Below are positions 31,651 through 41,945 of a DNA stretch of 64,000 nt, one piece after another. Source of the DNA: Boswellia sacra (taxonomy: Eukaryota > Streptophyta > Magnoliopsida > Sapindales > Burseraceae). Below the pieces are notes generated by a model that did no database searches, was not told where the DNA came from, and saw nothing but the letters and a program-made list of their open reading frames with translations. The stretch spans positions 1 through 64,000 of the forward strand of contig SNVD02016055.1 of assembly GCA_013180625.2 (NCBI GenBank), read 5' to 3'. The translations under genes and the position numbers were made by a program. How positions within the stretch are numbered: position 1 is the first letter of the stretch; every line of letters begins with the position of its first letter.

Positions 31651-33385
31651 TATTGTAGGGAAAATTGGATTTAAAAGTTTATTGTAAATAAACGCAGTGG
31701 AAAATCGGATTTTAAATAAATCTTAGGCTAGAATACTTGTGTCTTTTGTTTTCGAGTGAGGCTAGCACAAGGTCTTGTTGAGTAACCCATCCACAAAGAT
31801 CTGCTAGGTTATGTCTCCAGTTGGACTATACAAGGCAAGTGGATACTGTGTGCAGTACAAAAGAAAATGGAAAATTAGCAAGCTTAGAAATAAAAAATAA
31901 AAGAGAAAAAATCACTCTTTTTATTCATCTCTGATTTCTTTTGCATGTATAGAATCAGAAAATCATAAATTGATTTCTGTGTTTTTCTCACTGGAATGAA
32001 CTTCTCTCTTGTCTGCAAAGAAAAATAATATGTAACCGTGTGTGTGCGTATATACATATGGAGAGGCAGAGAGACTAGGATCTTAAGAGATCTAGACTTT
32101 AATTAAATAAGTAAATTTGTAATTAAACGTGTGTTCAGATTCATTGAAGTAAGAGTCCAAAATATACTTACATATAAATCTATTTTTTTTTTTTATATCT
32201 TTGAATTGATTCTAATTATTAACAGATTATACTTGCCAACTATTTTTGAATTCATTGAAATTATTTTCAATTAATAAATAATTAAAAAACATAAATTCAA
32301 ATTTAAACTAATTAGACTTCATCTTTTGGATTGGGTTTGAGCCCTCACGGGTAAGGCCCATTCTGCTAATTATCTGCTAAAAGTTCAATAGTAGTTCTTT
32401 TCAAAGTTTAATTGTAGTTTTGGTAATTACATGAGCTAAACCACGGATCATATGGGCACGTGGTTACAATAATTCGGGCCATAACTAAATTGATCAAATT
32501 ATTTAATTATAAATCTACTTGACTAAAATATTGAAGTTGAACTCCATAATTGTATACTTGATGATGGTAGTCAAATAAAAAATTTGCCCATCCCACAATG
32601 ATTCTTTACTTCATAATTGTACCACATTGTTAATTAAATTGATATCTCAAGTGTCCAATCAATTTAATCACATCTTGTTTCTTGACACGTAATGGTTTCT
32701 CTAAGAATCATTTTCAACGTATTAAAGATGTTGACACACTCTGTCTACAGAACTCTATGATCAAAAACTAAAAACCCAGCAAATTCTATATTGTTAATCC
32801 ATAAATTTTATTATTGATAAACATCCCCACCAAGTCACTACGAAATATTAACCCCCAATTGAGTCTTACACTACATTGGTAACTCAAATCGTGTAGTATT
32901 TATAACCAAGAAATACGACTCACTCAAGATTAAGATTTTAGTAAAATCAATGCCAATGAGATTTAATTCTCAAGATTAAGATTAAAGTAAAACCAATGCC
33001 TATGGGATTTAATTCATTTGACAGTAATTTCAAGGTTAATAAGCTCTCATGAGTGATCTAGCCCAATGCATTTAAATACATCAGCAAATTCATACATGAC
33101 CAAGACAAGTCATTCAATGAATTTACTATAGTTTAAACATCAATAGAGTGCCTAACTTTATTTATCAACACCGAACTATTTTATTTAATCCTAAGACAAC
33201 TTGTATTTATGTCTTCTGTGAATCCATGCCTTGATCACATAAATACATATAATATGATTAAAGAATCTTTATTTAAATAAATATGCGCACAAGATATTAC
33301 AAAAATATCTCAATAATTTTATTAAATTTAGAAAATATATTTATTACAAAAATAAATATGTTTTGTTGAACAGATATTCCCAATA
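31651..33385 (-). repeat. Solo-LTR-like block (1.7 kb)
   Basis: On the minus strand it starts TATTGGGAATATC and ends TTTTCCCTACAATA. Many plant copia LTRs start TGTTGGGAATAT and end in ACAACA; here both termini carry one C-to-T type change relative to that. No PBS, purine tract or coding sequence adjoins it and no clear target duplication is seen, so it may be a solo LTR or an old truncated piece. Confidence 0.4.
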
Positions 33386-33395
33386 GTTATACTAC

Positions 33396-33783
33396 TGTAA
33401 AGTCTCAAAAGTCAATTTTGTTATTATCATTATTGTTTTTATCAATATATGCATTTGATTATGTAATTTCTATAGAATTCTAAAGTGGATCACACACCTT
33501 GCTGTTAGGCTATTGCATACATGTAAACCTAGGTAAATTCAGTTATGTAATATTGGATGATATTTTATACTGAACTAAGTCTAGTATTTATAGACATGAA
33601 ACAATATATTGGTCACCAACCAATATAGCTGTTCTCTTACATAATTGACTATAACTGCTGGCAACCAACTAACAGTTAATTACATTAACTACTACATGTC
33701 ACTTGCTAAGAGACACACTTCTCCAAGTAGACTGAGTGCACCATATTTATGGTGAACCTTATCTTATGGAAACTTAAATGTCA
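33396..33783 (-). repeat. Ty1/copia 3' LTR
   Basis: On the minus strand the purine tract CAGGTGGGAGG (33784-33794) precedes TGACATTTAAG. The block ends GACTTTACA at 33396 and includes the promoter-like CTATAAATACTAG near 33585. It lies downstream of the copia pol fragment in the same orientation. Confidence 0.55.
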
Positions 33784-33811
33784 CCTCCCACCTGATCAAT
33801 TAATATATATA

Positions 33812-33843
<32 letters not shown>

Positions 33844-34397
33844 CATTAGAATATGGTTTCTTGATCTTCACGTGTACATGATTTTAATCATTTCTAATTA
33901 TATCTAAATTTTCTTTATTAGATGACACCTATTTTTTGAACTAGCAACACAATCTGCACATAATTTCAATTAGCGACTTCAACCAAATAAACATATTTGA
34001 CCTGCATCTGAAATTTCAATTATGTACTTCCTCTTATCTTAGAGGTTTGCCTTAATACAGCTTCTCAACAACTTTGACACTAAGCACCCGATATTATATA
34101 GAATTTTTTAGATGCCTCAAAATAGATTTTATAATCTAAAAAGCTATATAACTCCTATTACATTACTAGTGTTCTCTATCTTTTATTCGACCAAATTTAA
34201 AAATTAAATAGAGTTATATTATTGTTAATCTCATGCGAAGATACCTACAATAATGTCTTCATACTACATGTCCGATTACACATATAGATGATTTTCAAAA
34301 CCATAGTAGTCACATGCTCTCTAAATTTCTCTAGAGATAATCCCTTTGTTAGAGGATCATCTACCATCTCACTAGAGGGTTTATAACAGACATTTAC
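33784..34397 (-). pseudogene. Ty1/copia pol, C-terminal end
   Basis: On the minus strand near 34290-34390 the frame reads CYKPSSEMVDDPLTKGLSLE and then FREHV, the end of copia RNase H (usual form: ADxxTKxL). It continues the frame that breaks off at 40733 on the other side of the Tekay insertion. Below about 34270 the sequence is non-coding, down to the LTR. Confidence 0.75.
33803..33842. repeat. TA/T-rich simple repeat
   Basis: Alternating TA followed by a run of T between the copia purine tract and pol remnant. Confidence 0.85.
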
Positions 34398-36455
34398 TGT
34401 AACAACCGTAAAATTTTTTTTTAGGGCTATAAAAGTCTTTATGGGAGTTGGACAAGGATTATAATAAATAATCCTAAAAAGAGTTTTATTTATATTTAAA
34501 ATTAGAAGAGATAAATAGTGGTTTACTTTTATCTCTTTTGGAATACCTTAACCTTATCTAGTATATAAGCAATATTATAATATTGCAAATAAAGTTTTTA
34601 ACGTAAAAATTAGGTGGAGGCTTTGAAACTCAGAGATTTCAAGGTAAGATTGTATTTCTTTTAGTTTGATTTAATAATTTTTACTAGAAATTATTGTTGT
34701 CTAGATTTATGCTAGGATTTCTGCAAAGGTTTAAGGAACAGCTTAGGATTTTTGAATTTATTAGGATAGTTAAAATTCGATTTTCAGTCTGGTTTTTTTA
34801 TATGTTCTTATAGACATATATATGAATATTTAAAATTTTATTTCACAAAAAATATTAAGATTTCGATTTATTATGAATTTTTGAACTCTCTGTTGAAATC
34901 CTGGAAAATACTGTGATTTCTGGATGTTACGAATTTCGGAATTTTTTTTCATATGCTAGAGGAGCCAGAAATTTCTCAAATTTTATATGCAACTTTTTCA
35001 AGATGATATATATTTTTCTGTAAATTTTCATGATTTTTAAATGTGTAGGATAATTTTTATGAAATTTCGAATTTGAAACATCTTAATCTAAAAATTCTGG
35101 ACAGACTTTACTAACAGAAAACAAAAATCATTTAAAAATAGTTTCTGAATGTAATTTGCTTTGAAAAAATTTTAGTTGAATTCTTTATGTGTCTAGTTTG
35201 CCTCTGCAATATCCTAGGTTAATCGGATTAAAATATAAATTTATAAAATTTCTAGAATCACCTATGTTCAGGGAATGAGACTTAGGCAGAACTGTTTGTT
35301 TATGAATTTTTAAGGGAATTTTGTAGAACATTTGAGGTGTTAAGTTTATAAATTTATCGAGATGTTTTCTGGTTATGCCTTAGGATAATCGTTGGACAAG
35401 TAGTAGCTAGGATATTTCTCTTTTTAGATCGATCAAGATAAGTAACATCATACATGTACTATGATTAAAAGTGTAACGCGTTCTTAATAAATGTTTTGAT
35501 TTGTTAGAAAATATTTTTATGTGATATTATATGAATAATTTTCTGGTTTAGAATATAAATTGTGGAATTAGGGTTTTAGCAAAGCTTTTAAATTGATTCT
35601 CAAAAACCGTTTTCATGTTAAAAACCGTTTTAGTGAAAGGAACTTTTGACGAATTTATTATTATCTACAAAAAGTTATTAGTATATGTACTTTGAGTATC
35701 GTGTTATTTGAAATGGTTCTTGAATGTTTTGACTCATTGTCTATAGTATCTGAATACTATTATGAATTCCAACCCAGCTGTGGTATTAGTGTGCACACGA
35801 CTTTTAGGCCGGGTCACCGGGATTACAGGTGACATACTTTTGCGCTGGGTCACCGGGATTATAGGTGACATACTTTTGGGCCGGGTCAATGGGATTACAA
35901 GTGACATATTTTTGGGTCGGGTCACCGGGATTACAGGTAACATATTTCTGGGCCGGGTCACTGGGATTACGGGTGACACTATGTGACATGAGTCGATAAA
36001 TGTTGTTAATCTTTAATGATTGTGGATGACTTCTTTGATCTTAAATGTTACAAGTGCTTATAACTCTGTTTTTATTAAGATATGATGTTTTTATTATTGT
36101 TTTAAGATACTAATGGTTGCATATGATTTTACTTACTGAGTTGACAGCTCACCCCTCGTCTCTAACATTTTGCAGAGCAGTTTCGGAAGTTAGTAGTTGG
36201 ACTTGCTGGTTGATGTCGAGACTTTAGTTCATATTTTTTTTGGAATTACGCAATAAGAAGATTATTTTTTTTATTTGCAATTATGTTTGGAACTTTAGAT
36301 TGTTAGATTTTGTTTTGATTAGAGAGACATTAAATGTATTGTTCTATTCACTTTTTCCTAATAAGAAGGATTATTGAAGCTTTTGTTTAGAGATTTATTA
36401 CTAGTGATTTCCTAGCGTTTTAGCAATATTTGTGTTTCGATTTTGGGGCGTTACA
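34398..36455 (+). repeat. Tekay-type 5' LTR (2058 bp)
   Basis: A promoter-like GGCTATAAAAG lies near 34424. A five-copy minisatellite is at 35805-35985. No coding content; a 74-codon frame over the minisatellite is an artefact of its length being a multiple of three. Confidence 0.9.
35805..35985 (+). repeat. 36-bp minisatellite in 5' LTR, five copies
   Basis: Each unit contains GGGTCACCGGGATTACAGG followed by TGACATA, so GTCACC and GGTGAC form an inverted repeat around a nine-base loop in most copies. The 3' LTR has four copies (40120-40262). Confidence 0.9.
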
Positions 36456-36459
36456 GTTA

Positions 36460-36472
36460 TGGTATCAGAGCC
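36460..36472 (+). promoter_or_regulatory. Primer-binding site (tRNA-iMet)
   Basis: TGGTATCAGAGCC, a perfect match to the plant initiator-tRNA-Met site, 4 bp after the LTR. Confidence 0.93.
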
Positions 36473-36477
36473 ACTAT

Positions 36478-37020
36478 TGTTACTGAGGTTAGAAGTTTTC
36501 TGGGCTTAGCAGGCTATTACCGACGTTTTATAGAAGGATTTTCCAGCCTTACAGTTTCGCTAACTTGGTTGACTAGGAAGAATGCAAGATTTGAATGGGA
36601 TGAGAATTGTGAACGGAGTTTCCTCGAACTCAAGAATAGATTGGTTTCTGCACCTATCCTAACTATTCCATCTAGTGGTATTGGATACGTTGTGTATAGT
36701 GATGCTTCTAATAAGGGTTTGGGTGTGTTTTGATGCAAAATGGAAAGGTAGTTGCTTATGCATCAAGACAATTGAAGAGTTATAAAAAGAATTACCCAAC
36801 CCATGACCTAGAATTAGCAGCTGTGGTTTTTGCATTAAAGATTTGGAGACATTATTTATATGGAGAAACTTGCTAGATATTTACTGATCATAAGAGCTTA
36901 AGGTATTTATTCACTTAGAAGGAGCTCAATTTAAGACAGAGAAGATGGCTCGAGTTAGTGAAAGATTATGATTGCACAATCAATTATCATCCTGACAAGG
37001 CGAATGTAGTAGCTGACGCA
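36478..37020 (+). pseudogene. RT thumb and RNase H of Tekay-type element
   Basis: Starts abruptly with [20 protein letters not shown] (the RT connection), so the deletion removed everything from the leader to the RT palm. RNase H follows: [13 protein letters not shown], a frameshift near 36730, then [20 protein letters not shown] and [13 protein letters not shown] with the Glu, IFTDHKSLRYLF with an Asp, and VVADALSRK with the last Asp. Two stops (near 36873 and 36920) interrupt the frame. Confidence 0.87.
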
Positions 37021-38358
37021 CTTAGTAGGAAGTCTTCTAGATGTATGGCACTTTTATTCACCACTCAAAATCATATTATAAGAGATCTTGAGAGATGTGG
37101 TGTGTTTGTGGTTCGGCATGGATGTGATAATATCCTATTGTATTTGAAGGTGCAACCTAATCTTATTGATACTATTAAAGAGGCTCAGAGAGGAGATTCA
37201 GAATTTATTAAAATATGTGAAGAGGTAAAGATAGGTAAAAGACCAGAATTTAGATTGTCTGACAACCATGTTCTGTGGTTTGGAAAGCGATTATGTGTGC
37301 CAGCCAATAAAGACTTGAAGAAGGAAATTTTGAGGGAGGTTCATGAATCTGCATTTAGTACTCATCCAGGGAGTACTAAAATGTATCGTGATTTGAAAAA
37401 TAACTTTTGGTGGAAGAATATGAAGAAGGAGATTGCTGATTTTGTTTCCAAATGTTTGGTGTGCCAACAAGTAAAGATGGAACATCAGAGGCCCAGTGGT
37501 TCGTTACAATCACTCCCTATTCCAGAATGGAAATGGGAGTACATCACTATGGACTTTATCAATGGTTTGCCTCGTTCGAATAGGGGTTGTGATTCTATCT
37601 GGGTTGTTGTGGACAGATTAACTAAGTCAGCTCATTTCTTGGCAGTTAAAACCACTGATAACATGAGTCAGCTGGCTAAATTATTTCTGTGAGAGATTGT
37701 AAGGTTGCATAGGGTTCCAGTATCTATTGTATCAGATAGAGATCCACGTTTTACATCAAATTTTTGGAGTAGTCTTCATAAGACATTGGGAACAAAATTG
37801 AACTTTAGTACTACCTTCCATCCTCAGAGTGACGGTCAATCGGAAAGAACCATTCAAACTCTAGAAGATATGCTACGATGTAGTATCCTAGATTTGGGTG
37901 GTGGCTGGGAAAAACATTTGACCTTAATAGAGTTTGCTTATAATAATATTTTTCACTCTAGCATTGGGATGCCACCTTATGAAGCTTTATATGGTAGAAG
38001 ATGTCGGTCACCTTTGTGTTGAGATGAAGTTGGAGAAAGAAAATTGTTGGGACCGAAACTTATCCAAATTACAACAGATAAGGTTAAACTGATCAGAGAA
38101 CGACTTCGTGCGGCCCAAAGTAGACAGAAGAGTTATGCAAACCATCGCAAGCGAGCATTGGAATTTGAGGTTGGTGATGCAATCTTTTTGAAGGTATCAC
38201 CATGGAAAGGAGTCTTTCGGTTTGGGAAGAAAGGCAAGCTCAGGCCTAGATTTATTGGACCTTTTGAGATCTTGGAACGAGTTGGGCTAGTAGCCTATCG
38301 TGTAGCTTTACCACCTAACTTAGCTAGACTCCACAATGATTTCATGTATCTGTATTGA
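37021..38358 (+). pseudogene. Integrase of Tekay-type element, nearly intact
   Basis: The His-His-Cys-Cys zinc finger ([18 protein letters not shown] ... CLVCQQVK), the first catalytic Asp in [11 protein letters not shown], the second in [12 protein letters not shown] and the Glu in [18 protein letters not shown] are all present. The C-terminal GPFEILERVGLVAYRVALPP segment follows. Only two stops break it: a TGA near 37691 (where an Arg codon is likely) and a TGA near 38020, before DEVGERKLLGPKLIQ. It would join cDNA to the chromosome if translated. Confidence 0.87.
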
Positions 38359-38592
38359 GGAAATAAATTGCCGATCCTTCTCATGTATTAAATTATCAAC
38401 CAATTCAAATATCAAGTGATATGACATATGAGGAGCAGCCTATATAGATCGTTGACCAAAAGGAGCAAGTTTTACGAAACCGAGTTATTCCCTTCGTAAA
38501 AATACGGTGGGCTAATCATTCATTAGAAGAGGCAACATGGGAGCGTGAAGCAGAAGTGAAAGAAAAATACCCCCAACTATTAGAAAGTTAAG
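38359..38592 (+). pseudogene. C-terminal chromodomain-like segment
   Basis: In another frame after the stop at 38356 the sequence reads LRNRVIPFVKIRWANHSLEE and ATWEREAEVKEKYPQLLES. The VKIRWANHxxEEATWE pattern is the group II chromodomain tail of Tekay/Del chromoviruses, which guides integration to heterochromatin. Confidence 0.75.
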
Positions 38593-38625
38593 GTATTTAT
38601 CAAATTTTGAGGACGAAATTTTTGA

Positions 38626-38640
38626 TAAGAGGGGGAGAAA
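38626..38640 (+). promoter_or_regulatory. Polypurine tract
   Basis: AAGAGGGGGAGAAA directly before the 3' LTR; primer for plus-strand cDNA synthesis. Confidence 0.88.
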
Positions 38641-39383
38641 TGTAACAACCGTAAAATTTTTTTTTAGGGCTATAAAAGTTTTTATGGGAGTTGGACAAAG
38701 ATTATAATAAAAAAAAAAGAGTTTTATTTATATTTAAAATTAGAAGAGATAAATAGTGGTTTACTTTTATCTCTTTTGGAATACCTTAACCTTATCTAGT
38801 ATATAAGTAATATTATAATATTTCAAATAGGGTTTTTAACGTAAAAATTAGGTGGAGGCTTTGAAACTCAGAGATTTTAAGGTAAGATTGTATTTCTTTA
38901 GTTTGATTTAATAATTTTTACTATAAATTATTGTTACCTAGATTTATGCTAAGATTTCTGCAGAGGTTTGAGGAATAACTTAAGATCTTTGAATTTATTA
39001 GGATACTTAAAATTCGATTTTCAGTCTGGTTTTTTTATATGTTCTTATAGACATATATATGAACGTGTAAAATTTTATTTTACAAAAAAATATTAAGATT
39101 TCAATTTATTACGAATTTTTTAACTCTCTGTTGAAATCCTGGAAAATACTGTGATTTCTGGATGTTACGAATTTCAGAATTTGTTTTCATATGCTAGAGG
39201 AGTCAGAAATTTTTCAAATTTTATATGCTACTTTTTCAAGCTGATATATATGTTTCTGTAAATTTTCATGATTTTTAAACTTGTAGGATAATTGTTTTGA
39301 AATTTTGAATTTGAAACATCTTAATTTGAAAATTCTGGACAGACTTTACTGATAGAAAACGAAAATCATTTAAAAATAGTTTC

Positions 39384-39557
39384 TGAATGTAATTTGCCTT
39401 GAAAAAATACTTTATGTGTCTAGTTTGCCTCTCCAAAATCCTAGGTTAATTGGATTAAAATATAAATTTATGAATGTAATTTGCCTTGAAAAAATACTTT
39501 ATGTGTCTAGTTTGCCTCTCCAAAATCCTAGGTTAATTGGATTAAAATATAAATTTA
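39384..39557 (+). repeat. 87-bp tandem duplication private to the 3' LTR
   Basis: Two head-to-tail copies starting TGAATGTAATTTGCC at 39384 and 39471, almost without differences, which implies a recent event after integration. Confidence 0.9.
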
Positions 39558-40119
39558 TAAAATTTCTGGAATCACCTCTATTCAGGGAATGAGACTTAGG
39601 TAGAACAGTTTGTTTATGAATTTTTAAGGGAATTTTGTAGAACATTTGAGATGTTAAGTTTATAAATTTATCGAGATGTTTTCTGGTTATGCCTTAGGAC
39701 AATTGTTGGACGAGTAGGAGTTAGGATATTTCTCTTTTTGGATCGATCAAGGTAAGTAACATCATACATGTACTATGATTAAAAGTGTAACGTGTTCTTA
39801 ATAAATGTTTTGATTTGTTAGAAAATATTTTTATGTGATATTATATGAATAATTTTTTGCTTTAGAATATAAATTGTGCAATTAGAGTTTTAGCAACGCT
39901 TTTAAATTGATTCTCAAAAACTGTTTTCATGTTAAAAACTGTTTTAGTGAAAGGAAATTTTGACGAATTTATTATTATCTACGAAAAATTATTACTATAT
40001 GTACTTTGAGTATCATGCTATTTGAAATGGTTCTTAAATGTTTTGACTCATTGTCCATAGTATCTGAATACTGTTATGAATTTTGAACCCAGCTGTGGTA
40101 TTAGTGTGTACACGACTTT

Positions 40120-40262
40120 TGGGCTGGGTCACCGGGATTACAGGTGACATACTTTTGGGCCGGGTCACCGGGATTACAGGTGACATATTTTGGGCTAGGT
40201 TATCGGGATTACAAGTGATATATTTCTGGGCTGGGTCACCGGGATTACGGGTGACACTATAT
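40120..40262 (+). repeat. 36-bp minisatellite in 3' LTR, four copies
   Basis: Same unit as at 35805-35985, more diverged in the third copy (CTAGGTTATCGGG). Confidence 0.88.
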
Positions 40263-40737
40263 GACATGAGTCGATAAATGTTTTTGATCTTTAATGATTG
40301 TGAATGACATCTTTGATCTTAAATGTTACAAGTGCTTATAACTCTGTTTTTATTAAGATATGATGTTTTTATAATTGTTTTAAGATACTAATGGTTATGT
40401 ATGATTTTACTTACTAAGTTGACAGCTCACCCCTCGTCTCTAACATTTTCCAAAGTAGTCTCGGAAGTTAGTTGTTGGACTTGCTGGTTGATGTCGAGAC
40501 TTTAGTTCATATTTTTTTTGGAATTACGCAATAAGAAGATTATTTTTTTATTTGCAATTATGTTTGGAACTTTAGATTGTTAGATTTTGTTTTCATTAGA
40601 AAGACATTAAATGTATTGTTCTGTTCACTTTTTCCTAACAAGAAGGATTATTGAAGTTTTTGTTTAGAGATTTATTACTAGTGATTTCCTTACGTTTTAG
40701 CAATATTTGTGTTTCGATTTTGAGGCGTTACATTTAC

Positions 40738-41289
40738 TTCCCCTCTCTCCATTATATCTTGTATATAGTGATAATTTATTCAATGTGTTTGCCCTTATAG
40801 CTATTTGCTCCACTTTTAACCAAGAAGATGACAAACTTATTATCACAAAATACATTGATTGGCTTATCAATTAATCCTAACTGTAAGCTTTCTATAAATC
40901 GTTTGGCCTATACTGCAATACTTACTGTTGTGCTACAAGAAATATATTTAGCCTTCATGGTTGACCTAGTAACATAGTTTTGTTTCTTACTTAACCAAGA
41001 AATAGCAGTACCACCAAACAAAAATATATTACCACTTATTGATTTACAATCACCTAAATGTCCAACAAAATCTACATCAAAATAACCAATAGTTCTAGAT
41101 CACTTAAAACCATAACACAGTTTCATGCCTTTGTTGCCTTGAAGATACCTCAAAATTCTTTTGACTACTTGCCAATATACTTTTCTAAGATTTGATTGAT
41201 ATCTACTAACAACTCCCACAACTTGACATATATCAAGTCTTGTGCTAGTCATCGCATATATTAGACTTCCAATTGCTTGTGCATAATTA
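40738..41289 (-). pseudogene. Ty1/copia pol, RT end and RNase H
   Basis: On the minus strand the frame starts at the CACTA insertion with YAQAIGSLIYAMTSTRLDIC, then YLQGNKGMKLCYGF and the RNase H boxes GYFDVDFVGHLGDCKSISG and AISWLSKKQNYVTRSTMKAK, then VFCDNKFVIFL, ending KHIE near 40785. This is the standard copia order. Several stops are present. The frame continues at 34397 beyond the Tekay element, and upstream sequence should lie right of the CACTA element, outside the window. Confidence 0.85.
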
Positions 41290-41770
41290 CACTACAACAA
41301 AAATAGCCTTTTATGTCAGCTAAAAAATGACATACATCATTATGTATGTCGGTTTTCGCGTGACATAAAGTGACTTGTCACATATTCCTATACGTGTCAC
41401 TTAGTCAAACCGACACAAAATAATATATAATATGTGTCATTCAGAAACAGACATGTATGGAGCAAATATTTACCATTAACGTGTCGGTTTCCACTAAATA
41501 TGTGCCTGCTCGTAAGTGACACAAATATAGTGTCAATCCTCAAATGACACATAGATGAATTCATTTGTGTCACTTATGAAGTGACACCGCTTAATGTCAT
41601 TCATCGAGTGACACTCACCGATTAAAATTTAGGACATACGAGCCATTCAGCTGTATGATATAAATATTACTTGTGTCGTTTATTGGTTGACATGTAAATT
41701 TGAAAACATAAAAAAACATATATATAATACGTGTCTCTCTAAATTTAAAATTCAAGTCGACACGTATTAT
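41290..41770 (-). repeat. CACTA TIR and subterminal GTGTCACTT/AAGTGACAC motifs
   Basis: After the terminus, words such as TGTCGGTTT, GTGTCACTTA, AAGTGACAC, CGACAC and ATGACAC recur in both orientations at 20-60 bp spacing. Dense short inverted motifs of this kind are the binding sites of the TNPA-like protein in CACTA elements. Confidence 0.75.
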
Positions 41771-41945
41771 ATATTTATTATTTTTAGAAATCTGGTTTTA
41801 TATGTGTATATATATACAAGAACACCTAGATAGCAAAAACAATGTAATAACTCAACAATTACAGAAAAGGCTGACTCATGCAAAGACAACAAATCAATAA
41901 TACAACTCACATATTTAAGCAACACAAACCTTACACAAACACAAA

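Larger units (their letters stand above)
34398..40732 (+). mobile_element. Tekay/Del-type chromovirus, internally deleted
   Basis: The two LTRs (34398-36455 and 38641-40732) begin TGTAACAACC and end GCGTTACA. The flanking 5 bp are TTTAC on both sides (34393-34397 and 40733-40737), proving a single insertion, here into copia pol. The PBS and purine tract are intact. The interior is only 2.2 kb: gag, protease and most of RT are absent, and the PBS is followed within a few bases by the RT thumb. RNase H, integrase and a C-terminal chromodomain remain. The LTRs are very similar, so the insertion is younger than the copia element. Confidence 0.92.
38641..40732 (+). repeat. Tekay-type 3' LTR (2092 bp)
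   Basis: Collinear with the 5' LTR. It differs by one fewer minisatellite copy (40120-40262) and a private 87-bp tandem duplication at 39384-39557. Confidence 0.9.

Noticed and set aside
35805..35985. CRISPR-like evenly spaced repeats
   Set aside because: Units are head to tail without unique spacers, lie in an LTR of a plant retroelement and recur in the other LTR.
35762..35986. Open frames on both strands over the Tekay LTR minisatellite
   Set aside because: The 36-bp unit is a multiple of three, so all frames without a stop stay open; repetitive translation, non-coding LTR.
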